This document shows, piece by piece, positions 16,926 to 27,100 of a stretch of 64,000 nt of DNA. Source of the stretch: an uncultured Flavobacteriaceae bacterium (GTDB lineage: Bacteria; Bacteroidota; Bacteroidia; Flavobacteriales; Flavobacteriaceae); assembly GCA_937929935.1 (NCBI GenBank), contig CALFUL010000014.1, positions 1 through 64,000 of the forward strand. The letters run 5' to 3'. Within the stretch, counting starts at the first letter, position 1. The number at the start of each line of letters is the position of its first letter. The position numbers and the translations under genes were made by a program. Under the pieces are notes generated by a model. That model made no database searches and was not told the origin of the DNA. It saw only the letters and a list, made by a program, of their open reading frames with translations.

Positions 16926-18152
16926 ATGAAGAAAATTTTATTAAGCGCATACGCCTGTTCACCTATACGGGGCTCTGAAGAAAACAATGGTTGGAGCTGG
17001 GCAATAAGTCTTGCTCAAAAAGGCTATGAGGTTTGGTGCGTTACCAATTGCCAAGATAAAAATGAAAAAGAAGAAGAACGCAAGAAGCTAGGTATTGAAA
17101 ATCTACATTTCATTTTTATTGGTTTACCTAATTGGCTAGAGAAAGCACTATTTGACCCTTCTTCAAAAAGTATTTATTTACATTATTTTTTATGGCGACG
17201 TATGGCCAGTAAAAAAGTGGTGGCCTATCATAAAAAATATAATTTTGATGTGGCACATCATGTCAGTTATGGTAGTTTTCAGCAAGGTAGTTGTTTGTAT
17301 AATTTAGAAGATTGCAATATTATTTTCGGACCTGTTGGCGGTGGTCAAATGTCTTTACCAATTTTTAAACCATATTATGGTAAGGCATGGAAAACTGAGG
17401 TTATTCGGGGCTATATATCGAAGTTATTGGTAAATTATAGTAGTAGTTTACGAAAGACCATCAGAAAAGCTAATACCATACTGACTGTGAACAAAGAAAC
17501 CCTTTCACTATTGAAAGGAACAGGACTTTTTAAAGGACAAAGTGAGATGATTCTTGATGCAGCCCTACCTGTTAAATATGAGCAATTTTCGTATGCTGAA
17601 AAATCAGACACAGGTGTTTTTAAAATTCTTTGGATCGGGCGTTTACTGCCAAGAAAAGGCATACAATTATCTTTAAAAGCACTAAGCTATTTACCTAAGA
17701 ATTTTGAGTATAAACTAAGCATTGTGGGAGGTGGTTCAGATGAAAAAAATATAGATAAATGGATTGAAGATTTTGGTTTAGATAAAGCCAAAATAGATTG
17801 CAAAGGTAAAATACCCTATGAAGACGTATCTAAAGAATACCAAAAATCTGATGCGTTATTATTCTGTTCAATGCGTGATACTTCAGGAAACCAGGTAATA
17901 GAAGCAATGGCTCATAGCCTACCCGTTATAGTGTTTAACATCAGTGGTATGGTCACTATGGTGCCAGATACTTGCGGAATAAAAGTAACACCAAGTACAA
18001 CTGAAGGTACCGCAAAAGATATTGCCAAAGCAATTGAAGAACTTAAAGTTAACGTTGCGTTTAGAAAAAAAGCAGGTAAAGCTGCATTTGAGCATGCCAT
18101 GCAACTCACGATGAAACAAAAGGTCGATTATATTTCAGCAAAATATTACTAA
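16926..18152 (+). CDS. GT4-type glycosyltransferase, tandem paralogue 2
   Basis: This 408-residue GT-B enzyme is a paralogue of the preceding gene. It begins MKKILLSAYACSPIRGSEEN and keeps FGPVGGGQMSLPIFKPYYGK, ILWIGRLLPRKGIQLSLKAL, LSIVGGGS and RDTSGNQVIEAMAHSLPVI. Divergence from paralogue 1 is greatest in the middle (after ITLTVNKETLSL-type residues near 190-220) and at the C-terminus, where acceptor and donor specificity may differ. It is followed by a 119-base gap before the reductase gene. Confidence 0.87.
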   Translation: MKKILLSAYACSPIRGSEENNGWSWAISLAQKGYEVWCVTNCQDKNEKEEERKKLGIENLHFIFIGLPNWLEKALFDPSSKSIYLHYFLWRRMASKKVVAYHKKYNFDVAHHVSYGSFQQGSCLYNLEDCNIIFGPVGGGQMSLPIFKPYYGKAWKTEVIRGYISKLLVNYSSSLRKTIRKANTILTVNKETLSLLKGTGLFKGQSEMILDAALPVKYEQFSYAEKSDTGVFKILWIGRLLPRKGIQLSLKALSYLPKNFEYKLSIVGGGSDEKNIDKWIEDFGLDKAKIDCKGKIPYEDVSKEYQKSDALLFCSMRDTSGNQVIEAMAHSLPVIVFNISGMVTMVPDTCGIKVTPSTTEGTAKDIAKAIEELKVNVAFRKKAGKAAFEHAMQLTMKQKVDYISAKYY

Positions 18153-18271
18153 TAATTGATCACAATTTTAAATAAAATAATAAGGAGTTATTTTAACCGT
18201 ATATTTTCAATTTAATGCTTTGTACAATAAAGTAACTACATTAAAAATTAAGGCTAATAAAGAATGAATTT

Positions 18272-19153
18272 ATGAAATTAGAAACATTCTCTTCATTAGG
18301 GTTGGGTACTAGCAGAAGTGCTTCTTTAGGTAATAGAATATCAAAAAAAGAAGCTGAAGAACTTTTCAATGTTGCGCGCAACAATAAAGTTCAGGTAATT
18401 GACACCGCAGACACTTATGGCTCAGGCGATGCAGAACGTATGATAAGAAATGCAATTTCTGGTAATAGAGAACATTTCTTTTTAGTTACTAAGGCTGGTT
18501 TTCCACATATGCATCTTCCAGAGATACTATCACCAATGAATCAAATTGGAAAGAAACTTTATCAAAAATTGGGGTGCAAGAAGAATTTCTCAGAACAATA
18601 TCTTCTTAAATCCGCTCGTAAAAGTCTGAAACGTTTACATATTAATTCACTCGATGCCTTTTTATTACATGAGCCTAATTTTGGTGAACTTAAAAAGTTT
18701 GAAGATTTTCACAAGGGATTAACCAAAATAAAAGAGGAAGGTCTAGCAAGAAGCATAGGTATTTCAACAAATGATATTGAAGCCTTAAATTTAGCTTTAC
18801 AACATGAGGTGGTTGATCTGGTTCAAACAACCTTACCCTACGGTAATTCTATGACCGAGACTGTTTTCGACATCTGTAAAAAAAGAAACATACCGGTAAT
18901 TGTGAATCAAGTATTACGTGTTTTACCAGTTTTAAAGAAAAATGCTCAATTCAAAGCAGCATTAAAAGAATTAGAAGTTAATGAAAATCAAACCATACCT
19001 ATTTTAATATCATTTGCCTTACAATATAAAAAAGCAGATTGTGTTTTAATTGGGAGTAAAAACCCTATTCATGTACGTGATAATGCAACTTTGATTGAAA
19101 ATCCAGAGCGGCTCAAGGGTATTCATGAACTTATTGAAACTATTTTTTCATGA
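18272..19153 (+). CDS. Aldo/keto reductase
   Basis: This 293-residue NAD(P)H-dependent reductase is a TIM barrel of PF00248. The catalytic tetrad is complete: D44 and Y49 in VIDTADTYG, K74 in VTKAG and H133 in FLLHEP. The C-terminal cofactor-binding segment reads VLIGSKNPIHVRDN. It overlaps the following GMC oxidoreductase by 4 bases (ATGA), which argues that the two proteins act in one step or on one substrate. A role in making or modifying a sugar of the polymer is inferred from position only. Confidence 0.85.
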   Translation: MKLETFSSLGLGTSRSASLGNRISKKEAEELFNVARNNKVQVIDTADTYGSGDAERMIRNAISGNREHFFLVTKAGFPHMHLPEILSPMNQIGKKLYQKLGCKKNFSEQYLLKSARKSLKRLHINSLDAFLLHEPNFGELKKFEDFHKGLTKIKEEGLARSIGISTNDIEALNLALQHEVVDLVQTTLPYGNSMTETVFDICKKRNIPVIVNQVLRVLPVLKKNAQFKAALKELEVNENQTIPILISFALQYKKADCVLIGSKNPIHVRDNATLIENPERLKGIHELIETIFS

Positions 19154-20805
19154 TTATTTATCCAGAAAACATAAAGGATAAGTCTCAGCATGAGGCAGAC
19201 TTTTGCATTATTGGCAGTGGCCCTGCGGGTATATCTTTAGCCTTAGAACTAATAGCTTCAGGCAAGAAAATTGTAATGTTAACTGGTGGGCTTTCAAAGG
19301 AGACTTTGACAAACCGAAATTTTCATAAAGGAATTGTAGACCCAATAGATTCTCATGAAGAATTAACTGAATTTAGAAGACGTGCTTTTGGGGGTGCTAG
19401 CATCGCCTGGGGAGGTCGTTGTATTCCGTATGATCCCATTGATTTTGAAGAAAGATCATGGATTCCGTTCAGTGGTTGGCCCTTTGGTTATGATACCATG
19501 ATACCGTATTACAAAAGAGCTTCATATTTATGTAAGGTAGGCACTTTTGAGTTTGATGCGCATAAAGTATTTCCGAATGCTCAGAAAGAAATTATTGAAA
19601 ATTTTGACGATGCTACAATTCACTCAAGACATTTAGAAAGATGGAGTCCGCCGGTCAATTTTGCAAAAGAATACAAACACATACTTGAAAAAGCAGCTAA
19701 TATTTCTGTTTTAATGGATGCTCACCTTAAAGAAATTAAAACAGAAATAGCTAAAGACGAGGTGTCAAGTGTTACTGCTTATATTAAAAATAAACATATA
19801 ACCATTGTAGCTAAAAACTACGTTCTTGCTACAGGGGGTATTGAAAATGCCAGACTTTTGTTAGCTTCAAAGAATAAACATCATCCACAGGGTATAGGCA
19901 ATCAAAATGATGTTGTAGGGCGTTATTATATGAGTCATATAGATGGTGTTTGTTTGAAATTGGCTCCTGATAATAGAAAAAACCTTGTATTTGATTTTGA
20001 AACTGACCCATCTGGTGTCTTGGTTAGAAGAAGATGGGCTATTTCAAAAGAGGCGCAAAAAGAAAATAAAATGGGTAATGCTATTTTCTTTCTTCAAAGT
20101 TCACCTGATAAATTTAGTGACCCACTATTATCTTTAACTTTTATTGCCAAGTTTATACTGACGCTTTTACGCGATAAAACAGCAAGTGGTATACGTTCAA
20201 AATGGGAAGCAGAAAAACAACTCATACAAAAGCATCTCAAAATTGTTTTTACAAAAGGTTGGAAACAAATTCCAAAATTCATTAAAATTGCGCGGCAAAG
20301 AACTCAAAAAAGAAAATTACCCTTTATTTTGCCTTCAGTTAACGCCCCTTATTTGGGCTTGTATTTTCAAAGTGAACAAATTCCTAATCCTAAAAGTCGT
20401 ATTACCCTTTCAGAAAAAGAAAATGACGTTTTAGGTATGCCACGAGCCCAAGTTAGTATTGCCTTTGAAGAAATTGACAAAAAAACCATAATTGAAGCAC
20501 ATAAAATATTTATAAAGGCCTACGAGAGAAATAATCTCGGAAAATTTGATATGACAATTTCAGAATTATCAACTTTTATTCATAATACTATTTCAAAATT
20601 TAGCTCAAAATCTCATCATTTAGGTGCCACTAGAATGTCCGAAAATGAAAAATTAGGCGTAGTTGATTCAAATTGTAAAGTGCATGGTATGAACAATTTG
20701 TACATTGCGGGTAGTTCAGTTTTTCCTACTAGTAGTCATGCTAATCCAACCTTCACTATTGTGGCTTTAGCGGTAAAACTCGCTGAATTTCTAAAAAAAA
20801 ATTGA
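19150..20805 (+). CDS. GMC-family FAD-dependent oxidoreductase
   Basis: This 551-residue flavoenzyme has an N-terminal FAD-binding Rossmann motif (IIGSGPAGISLALEL, G22, G24, G27), the GGASIAWGGRC segment near 96-106 where GMC enzymes contact the flavin, and NYVLATGGIENARLLL. The C-terminal GMC domain has HHLGATRM (H489-H490) and IAGSSVFPTSSHANPT, in which H530 and N532 match the catalytic His/Asn pair. GMC enzymes oxidise alcohols, including sugar hydroxyls. It is the last gene of the exopolysaccharide locus and is coupled to the aldo/keto reductase. It lacks an obvious signal peptide, so it is probably cytoplasmic. Confidence 0.87.
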   Translation: MIIYPENIKDKSQHEADFCIIGSGPAGISLALELIASGKKIVMLTGGLSKETLTNRNFHKGIVDPIDSHEELTEFRRRAFGGASIAWGGRCIPYDPIDFEERSWIPFSGWPFGYDTMIPYYKRASYLCKVGTFEFDAHKVFPNAQKEIIENFDDATIHSRHLERWSPPVNFAKEYKHILEKAANISVLMDAHLKEIKTEIAKDEVSSVTAYIKNKHITIVAKNYVLATGGIENARLLLASKNKHHPQGIGNQNDVVGRYYMSHIDGVCLKLAPDNRKNLVFDFETDPSGVLVRRRWAISKEAQKENKMGNAIFFLQSSPDKFSDPLLSLTFIAKFILTLLRDKTASGIRSKWEAEKQLIQKHLKIVFTKGWKQIPKFIKIARQRTQKRKLPFILPSVNAPYLGLYFQSEQIPNPKSRITLSEKENDVLGMPRAQVSIAFEEIDKKTIIEAHKIFIKAYERNNLGKFDMTISELSTFIHNTISKFSSKSHHLGATRMSENEKLGVVDSNCKVHGMNNLYIAGSSVFPTSSHANPTFTIVALAVKLAEFLKKN

Positions 20806-20816
20806 TTCATAATTAA

Positions 20817-20849
20817 ACAGCATAACTAAACCATTAGTTTTTATGCTGT
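20817..20849 (+). terminator. Hairpin at the end of the exopolysaccharide locus
   Basis: ACAGCATAACTA (20817-20828) pairs with TAGTTTTTATGCTGT (20835-20849), with a bulge of T residues. The stem is long but lacks a clean T-run after it. It begins 12 bases after the stop codon. Confidence 0.5.
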
Positions 20850-21011
20850 ACTCATTTAATAATTCAAATACTTTTTGAGTATGTGTTTCATAGTTTTTAT
20901 CTTGGATATTACACTATCATCGATAAAAACCTGTGAAATGGTATTATTTTTATAGTTTTAAAGATTGTAATGTTAATTTGCAATTGTGCCCAAGTACTCT
21001 TAGTTTACAAA

Positions 21012-24000
21012 ATGGACTTTATTGATTTTAGACTTATAAAAAAGACCAAAAAGCTTAGAATATTAATTTCATTGATATTCTTTTTTACCACATACTTTGC
21101 AGTGGCGCAAACTACACCTATTCCTGACCCCAATTTTGAGCAACAATTAATTGATTCAGGCATTGATGGAAACGGCCTTAATGGAAATATTCTTAATTCT
21201 GATGCTGAATCAGTTACTACACTTACAACCAATAGAAACGATATTACCAATTTTGAAGGTTTGCAAGCTTTTGTAAACCTAGAAAAGCTTAATTTAGGAC
21301 AAAACCAATTTACTACATTACCACTCGCTAATTTAAACTCTTTAGAAGAGTTAGAGTTTCGTGAAAATGATGCCTTAGCCAATCTTGATTTAAGTAATAA
21401 TAACAATTTAAAAAAATTAGACATTCGTTCTCCTGCGGGAATAAATAGGTCCTCAATTAGAGAGCTTGATTTATCTTCAAACATTAAATTAGAACATATA
21501 CATATTTTTAATTTTCAAGATTTAGAAACAATCATTCTGCCTCTTACTAAAACCTTAAACTATTTATTTATTCTTTCCAACTCGGATTTAACCGCTGATT
21601 TATCATTTTATGATAATTTAGAAACCTTAGATTTAGGAGTTCTCAGAGGAAAAACGATAAATTTTAGCTGGCCTGATGTAAAGGAAAGTCTGAAATCTAT
21701 TCGTATACTTAATGGTGAAGTGAGAGATTTTAGAGGTTTAGAAGATTTCATCAACTTGGAGAAGATTTCGCTATTTACCATTCCTGATCGAATTATTTTT
21801 CCAAATTCTACTTCCTTAGATTTCATTCAAATACACACTCACTTTTTTACTGAAGCTCTATCTTTAATAACAGTACCTAATCTTAATTTTTTTGATGTAA
21901 GATCTAATCGTTCTACAATACCCTTACAAGTGGATCTCTCATCAAATACAATTTTGGAAACTTTAGTATTAATTGATAATAAAATGGCTGTATTAAATCT
22001 TGAAACTAACTCGCAGCTAACTTCAATCAATGTTAAAGAAAATAACTTAGAATCTTTAGATTTAAGTGAGAATAAAGAACTGGAATCAGTAGTTGCTTTC
22101 GAGAACTTATTAACAAACATAGACCTGAGAAACTGCACAAAACTATGGAACCTAGAATTGTCTGATAATAGACTAAAAAGTATTGATTTAAGTCAAAATA
22201 CAGACTTGGTAAATCTTGATATTTCTAAAAATTTATTTTCAGATAATGCCCCTGATTTAAGTCAAAATACAGAACTAGAAAGGCTTAACATGTCAAATAA
22301 TAACATATCAACCCTTGACATTTTATCCAATTTAAAATTAAAAGAAGTTGATCTTTCTTTCAATGCCTTGTCAGGCAATAACATATTAGAACAAATTGTT
22401 CAAAATTATCAAACTGCAGGTAGGTCATTGGGTGAAGAAACGTATCTTTTAAATGATAATTTATTGTCAAATACAGTACCTGACTTTGCATCACTAGTTG
22501 ATGGTTCAACCACCAATTTCAGCATTAGTTTACAAAACAATAATTTTCATTTTGGTGACTTAGAAGCTAGGCACCAACAATACGTGAATTTTAGAAATAC
22601 CCCCCGTGGTGGTGGTACTATTTTCAAAACCTATTCTTATGCCAATCAGGCAAAAGTTAATATTAGAGAAGTCATTACCACCGAGGCAGGTCAACAAGTG
22701 ACCCTAGCAACAGTAGTACGCGGTGCTCAAAATCATTACACATGGTTTCGTGATGGTGTTGCTATTGCAGGAGCAGCTGATGCACCAGAGTATACCATAC
22801 CGTCTCCTGAAGCTTGTGAATCTGGGGTTTATCACGTTGAAATTACTAGCGATTTAATGCCTTTTGAAAATACTAATGCACCTGGTACGAATGGAAAAAA
22901 CTTGGTTTTATTAAGAAATGATTTGGTATTAGGTGCCAACGGGGTACCGTCATGTGCACTATTAATAGAACCGTTAAATGGGTCTATTGACATACCCATC
23001 AATTCAGGTATTGCATGGGAAAGTGAATCTGGTGCTTGTGGTTTTATATTAAATGTAGGGTCGACTTCTGGAGCCACAGATATTGTAGATAATCTCGATG
23101 TTGGAAATGTAAGTGCCTATAATTTTCAAAACAACCTACCGCCCAACACTGAAATTTTTGTAACCATTACACCCTATTTTGAAAATGGAAACTTAGAAGG
23201 TTGTCGTGAAGAATCATTTACAACTAATAACGAGTCTACCTTACCTGAGTGTTCTGTTTTAACACAACCGCTATCTGGTAGCGTAGGCGTAAACCCTGAC
23301 ACCAATATCAGTTGGTCGGTTGCCAGTGGCGCCGAAGGGTATCGTCTTAAAATTGGAACAAGCCCTGGAGCCAGTGATATTGCAAATACAAATATTGAAG
23401 GAGGTTTAACTACTTATAACCCACCAAATGATTTTTTACTAAATAGTGAAATTTTTGTGACCGTTACTCCATTTAATAATGAAGGAGATGCGATAGGTTG
23501 TGCTGAAAGTAGTTTCCTTGTTTCAGAAGCTAATGGCATACCCCCGTGTACTACTTTAAGTAGACCTCTGAATGGAGATACCGAGGTAAGTACAAGTACA
23601 ATAATACGTTGGAATGGCGTAGGTAATGCGGTTGGGTATATATTAAATATTGGAACAACCGAATTTGGATCTGAATTATTATCTCGTGATGTTGGCTCGC
23701 AGATTGAATTTTTATCAGAAAATAATTTGCCCGATAATACCACTATTTATGTCACAATCATACCCTATAATACCCAAGGAAATGCAGTAGCTTGTGTATC
23801 AGAAAGCTTTTTAACAGAAGAACTGAAGCCTATTCCTGAATGCACCAGCCTAATAGAGCCGCTAGCAGGAGAAAGAGATGTAGACCCTCAGGTTGATGTA
23901 GTATGGAATGTTTCAGAAAATGCAGAAGGATACATTTTAGAAGTAGGAACAACACCTGGCGGAGATGACTTTTTCTCGGAAGATGTTGGTTTAACTACCT

Positions 24001-26192
24001 TTTATAATTTCAGAAATGATTTACCTGAGGGCAGGCCTATCTATGTTCGTATTACACCTTATAATGAAAGAGGCGAAGCCATATCTTGTACTGAAGAAAG
24101 TTTTATTACAAGTGTACCTATACGTCCTGAATGTACTAGTTTAACACTTCCTGAGAATGAGGAGACCAACGTTAGCGTGGCAACTAATTTTGCTTGGAAT
24201 GTAGCAAGCACAGCAACGGGTTATCGTTTGATTTTATCAACGATTTCTGGTGGAGATGATCTTTTTAATGAAGATGTTGGCGCAACCACTTTTTTTGATT
24301 TACCTACCAGTTTGCCTGAAAATACCTTGATCTACGTAAAGGTCATTCCGTACAATAATGAAGGAGAGGCGCTTGATTGTCAAGAAGAACAGTTCACAAC
24401 ATCAGAAGCAATATCATTGCCCAATTGTTCAAACTTAACCCAACCACTAGATGGAGCAGTAGAAGTTGGGGTAAATACCCCAATTGCATGGGCAGCAGTT
24501 TCTAATGCAGAAGGATATAGACTAAACATTGGGACCTCAAGTGGAGGTGGTGATATATTTTCTGGAGATGTGGAAAGTGCCAATTCATTTGATATTACTG
24601 AAAATTTACCTGAGAATGCGACAGTTTATGTATCCATTTTACCGTACAATGATTTAGGAGAAGCACTCAATTGTGAGGAACAAAGTTTTTCAACTGCTTC
24701 AGAACCAAGGATACCTGAATGTACTAGCCTTACAATGCCTTTAAACAATGCTACCGACGTTTCTATTGACACCAACGTTTCTTGGAAGCCGATTAACAAT
24801 GCTGATGGCTATGTTTTAGATATAGGTACTACTTCAGGAGCCAGTGATATTTTCTCAGCAGATGTGGGAAGAACTACTTGGTATGACCTTCCGCAAAGTT
24901 TACCAGAAAACACAAGAATATATGTATCTATAATCGTATACAATGAAGAAGGTACCTCAATTGGTTGTTTAGAAGAACAATTTGAAACTACCTCAGAACC
25001 TACATTGCCCAGTTGCACTACAATTCTCATTCCTAAAAACGAAGATCAAATGGTTAATACGAGTACTCCAATTGCATGGGGATTGGTGGCTAATGCTGAG
25101 GGTTACCTATTAAATGTGGGCACTTCATCACAAGGCACTGATATTTTCTCAGGCGATGTTGGGGCATCAACTTGGTATGAATTGCCTATAGATTTACCAG
25201 AGAGTACAACAATATATGTTTCTGTAATACCCTATAACCAATTAGGTAATGCTATTAATTGTAATGAAGAAAGTTTCATAACCGCTAATGCACCAACTAT
25301 TCCTTCGTGTACAATTTTAAGTTTTCCATTAAACGGATCAAAAGCTGTAAATCCGGAGCTAACTATAGAATGGATTCGTATAGCTGATGTTACAGGATAT
25401 CGGTTATCAGTTGGTACCGCGCCAGGAGTATTTGACCTTGTTAATGATATAGATGTAGGTAACGTAAATCAATATAATTTTGATGGTTTGCTACCTCTTG
25501 ACTCACAAATTTTTATAGATATAAGACCTTATAATGAAGTAGGTATTAATTCATCTTGCAACGTGGCATCTTTTACCACCGCCAATTTACCTTTAGATCC
25601 TGTGCCGAGATGTACAGATATCTTTGAGCCTATAAACGGCCAATCGAATATTGCTTTGACGACGACTATTCGTTGGAATGAGGTTTCCGATGCCGATGGT
25701 TATTTTTTAAGCTTAGGTACTAGCGAAGGAGAAAGTGATATTTTAAATCAGTTTGATGTAGGCCAAGTTGATAGCTACGAAGTTAGCGGCTTACCTGCAG
25801 CTTCAGTAATATACGCATCAATTAATGCATACAACCAGGAAGGTTCTCCTGAAGGATGTAGTTTTTCTACTTTTATAACTGTGTTTGACGAAGAAAATAT
25901 AAGTGACACGAAATTTGCATTGACCCCTAACGGCGATGGCCTAAATGATTTTTGGAGAATAGATGGTATCGAAGATCATGATAATGTGGTACGCATTTTC
26001 AATCGTTGGGGTGATGAAGTTTTTAAAGTGAATAATTATAATAATTTGACCAATGCATTTTTTGGTAAAGCAAATCAACAAACCAGTTTTGGTGCAGGAG
26101 TATTACCCACGGGAACCTACTTCTTCGATATTCAAATTGATGGTGAGCACGAAATTACCCCGTTGAGAGGCTACTTAATTTTGAAAAGATAA
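21012..26192 (+). CDS. Giant LRR / Ig-like / FN3-like repeat surface protein with type B T9SS signal
   Basis: This 1726-residue exported protein is taken from the ATG at 21012, which gives a normal signal peptide (LRILISLIFFFTTYFAVAQ); an in-frame ATG at 20970 would put about 14 residues before it. Leucine-rich repeats of the LDLSxNxxLxxLDIS type cover about 40-465. An Ig-like domain follows (YTWFRDGVAIAGAADAPEY, about 555-640). Ten tandem repeats of about 98 residues cover about 646-1626, each opening C-T-x-L-x-x-P-L-N-G and containing AxGYxLNIGT and a PYNxxGxAxxC strand. A gliding-motility-type C-terminal domain (FALTPNGDGLNDFW, RIFNRWGDEVF, PTGTYFFDI) ends it. It is probably a surface adhesin exported by T9SS. 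The PorP-like gene follows after 2 bases. Confidence 0.88.
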   Translation: MDFIDFRLIKKTKKLRILISLIFFFTTYFAVAQTTPIPDPNFEQQLIDSGIDGNGLNGNILNSDAESVTTLTTNRNDITNFEGLQAFVNLEKLNLGQNQFTTLPLANLNSLEELEFRENDALANLDLSNNNNLKKLDIRSPAGINRSSIRELDLSSNIKLEHIHIFNFQDLETIILPLTKTLNYLFILSNSDLTADLSFYDNLETLDLGVLRGKTINFSWPDVKESLKSIRILNGEVRDFRGLEDFINLEKISLFTIPDRIIFPNSTSLDFIQIHTHFFTEALSLITVPNLNFFDVRSNRSTIPLQVDLSSNTILETLVLIDNKMAVLNLETNSQLTSINVKENNLESLDLSENKELESVVAFENLLTNIDLRNCTKLWNLELSDNRLKSIDLSQNTDLVNLDISKNLFSDNAPDLSQNTELERLNMSNNNISTLDILSNLKLKEVDLSFNALSGNNILEQIVQNYQTAGRSLGEETYLLNDNLLSNTVPDFASLVDGSTTNFSISLQNNNFHFGDLEARHQQYVNFRNTPRGGGTIFKTYSYANQAKVNIREVITTEAGQQVTLATVVRGAQNHYTWFRDGVAIAGAADAPEYTIPSPEACESGVYHVEITSDLMPFENTNAPGTNGKNLVLLRNDLVLGANGVPSCALLIEPLNGSIDIPINSGIAWESESGACGFILNVGSTSGATDIVDNLDVGNVSAYNFQNNLPPNTEIFVTITPYFENGNLEGCREESFTTNNESTLPECSVLTQPLSGSVGVNPDTNISWSVASGAEGYRLKIGTSPGASDIANTNIEGGLTTYNPPNDFLLNSEIFVTVTPFNNEGDAIGCAESSFLVSEANGIPPCTTLSRPLNGDTEVSTSTIIRWNGVGNAVGYILNIGTTEFGSELLSRDVGSQIEFLSENNLPDNTTIYVTIIPYNTQGNAVACVSESFLTEELKPIPECTSLIEPLAGERDVDPQVDVVWNVSENAEGYILEVGTTPGGDDFFSEDVGLTTFYNFRNDLPEGRPIYVRITPYNERGEAISCTEESFITSVPIRPECTSLTLPENEETNVSVATNFAWNVASTATGYRLILSTISGGDDLFNEDVGATTFFDLPTSLPENTLIYVKVIPYNNEGEALDCQEEQFTTSEAISLPNCSNLTQPLDGAVEVGVNTPIAWAAVSNAEGYRLNIGTSSGGGDIFSGDVESANSFDITENLPENATVYVSILPYNDLGEALNCEEQSFSTASEPRIPECTSLTMPLNNATDVSIDTNVSWKPINNADGYVLDIGTTSGASDIFSADVGRTTWYDLPQSLPENTRIYVSIIVYNEEGTSIGCLEEQFETTSEPTLPSCTTILIPKNEDQMVNTSTPIAWGLVANAEGYLLNVGTSSQGTDIFSGDVGASTWYELPIDLPESTTIYVSVIPYNQLGNAINCNEESFITANAPTIPSCTILSFPLNGSKAVNPELTIEWIRIADVTGYRLSVGTAPGVFDLVNDIDVGNVNQYNFDGLLPLDSQIFIDIRPYNEVGINSSCNVASFTTANLPLDPVPRCTDIFEPINGQSNIALTTTIRWNEVSDADGYFLSLGTSEGESDILNQFDVGQVDSYEVSGLPAASVIYASINAYNQEGSPEGCSFSTFITVFDEENISDTKFALTPNGDGLNDFWRIDGIEDHDNVVRIFNRWGDEVFKVNNYNNLTNAFFGKANQQTSFGAGVLPTGTYFFDIQIDGEHEITPLRGYLILKR

Positions 26193-26194
26193 TC

Positions 26195-27100
26195 ATGAGA
26201 AATCGCTTGTTTTTTATGATTATTGCCTTGGCTAGTTTTTGCCATGCCCAACAGACCCCAGTATTCTCAGAATACAATTACAATCCTTTTATTATTAATT
26301 CTGCGCATGCCGGTGCATTGCAGAAAGCAGAAGTATCTTTAACGACTTCGGGCTTTTTGAATGGTTTTGAAGGAAGTCCTCAAAGTTCGAGTTTTAGTTT
26401 TAGATCACCATTGTCTAACAATCAAATGGGTTTAGGCATTGGCGTGATTAGTGATAAAATAGGAGTTACAAATTCTACTTCTGCATTCGCAGCGTACTCT
26501 TATAGAGTTCCTTTAAACCTAGACGATCAACCCTATTGGAAAGTACAGGATCCAACAGGCTTGTCTTTTGGCATAACTGCAGGTTTTCAAAAATACCAAG
26601 AAAATTTAGTGGATCTGGGCTTAACTGGAGACCCACTTCTTTCTGAAAATATAAACGCAACGATACCAATAGTTGGTGCCGGAATATTATTGAATTATGC
26701 AAAATTTTACATCGGAGTTTCAACTCCAAATATTTTAGGTGATCGCTTTGCTTCTGAAGACAATCTCAGTCTTGAAAGTCCATATTATTCATATGCCGGT
26801 TATCGATTTTACTTCAGTCGCCTTGAAAATCTTTTATTAAAACCTAGTGTTCTTCTAAAATATGAAAAAGGCGCTCCGTTACAGGCTGATTTGAATCTTT
26901 CTTTAACAATGAATTCTAAACTTGAATTTGGTTTGGGGTATAGAACAAATGCTTCGTTAAACGTATTATTTGGATTTTATATTTTCGACAGTTTACGTTT
27001 GGTATATAATTACAATGCAGCAGCAAAAGAGCTAACTTTTGGAAATACTCACGGTTTAAGTCTCGGATTTAGATTTGGCCGCGGGTTTGCAGATGAGTAG
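26195..27100 (+). CDS. PorP/SprF family T9SS outer-membrane protein
   Basis: This 301-residue beta-barrel protein has a signal peptide (MRNRLFFMIIALASFCHAQ) and the family start QQTPVFSEYNYNPFIINSAHAG. It continues with the LGIGVISDKIGVTN turn and closes in a C-terminal strand with GLSLGFRFGRGF. PorP/SprF proteins are associated with secretion and surface attachment of proteins carrying the type B C-terminal domain, and they are usually encoded directly after such a protein, as here. Its specific client is therefore likely the LRR/FN3-like protein. Confidence 0.9.
   Translation: MRNRLFFMIIALASFCHAQQTPVFSEYNYNPFIINSAHAGALQKAEVSLTTSGFLNGFEGSPQSSSFSFRSPLSNNQMGLGIGVISDKIGVTNSTSAFAAYSYRVPLNLDDQPYWKVQDPTGLSFGITAGFQKYQENLVDLGLTGDPLLSENINATIPIVGAGILLNYAKFYIGVSTPNILGDRFASEDNLSLESPYYSYAGYRFYFSRLENLLLKPSVLLKYEKGAPLQADLNLSLTMNSKLEFGLGYRTNASLNVLFGFYIFDSLRLVYNYNAAAKELTFGNTHGLSLGFRFGRGFADE

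Noticed and set aside
20970-21011. Upstream start of the LRR protein
   Set aside because: It would put 14 residues ahead of a complete signal peptide; the ATG at 21012 is more likely.
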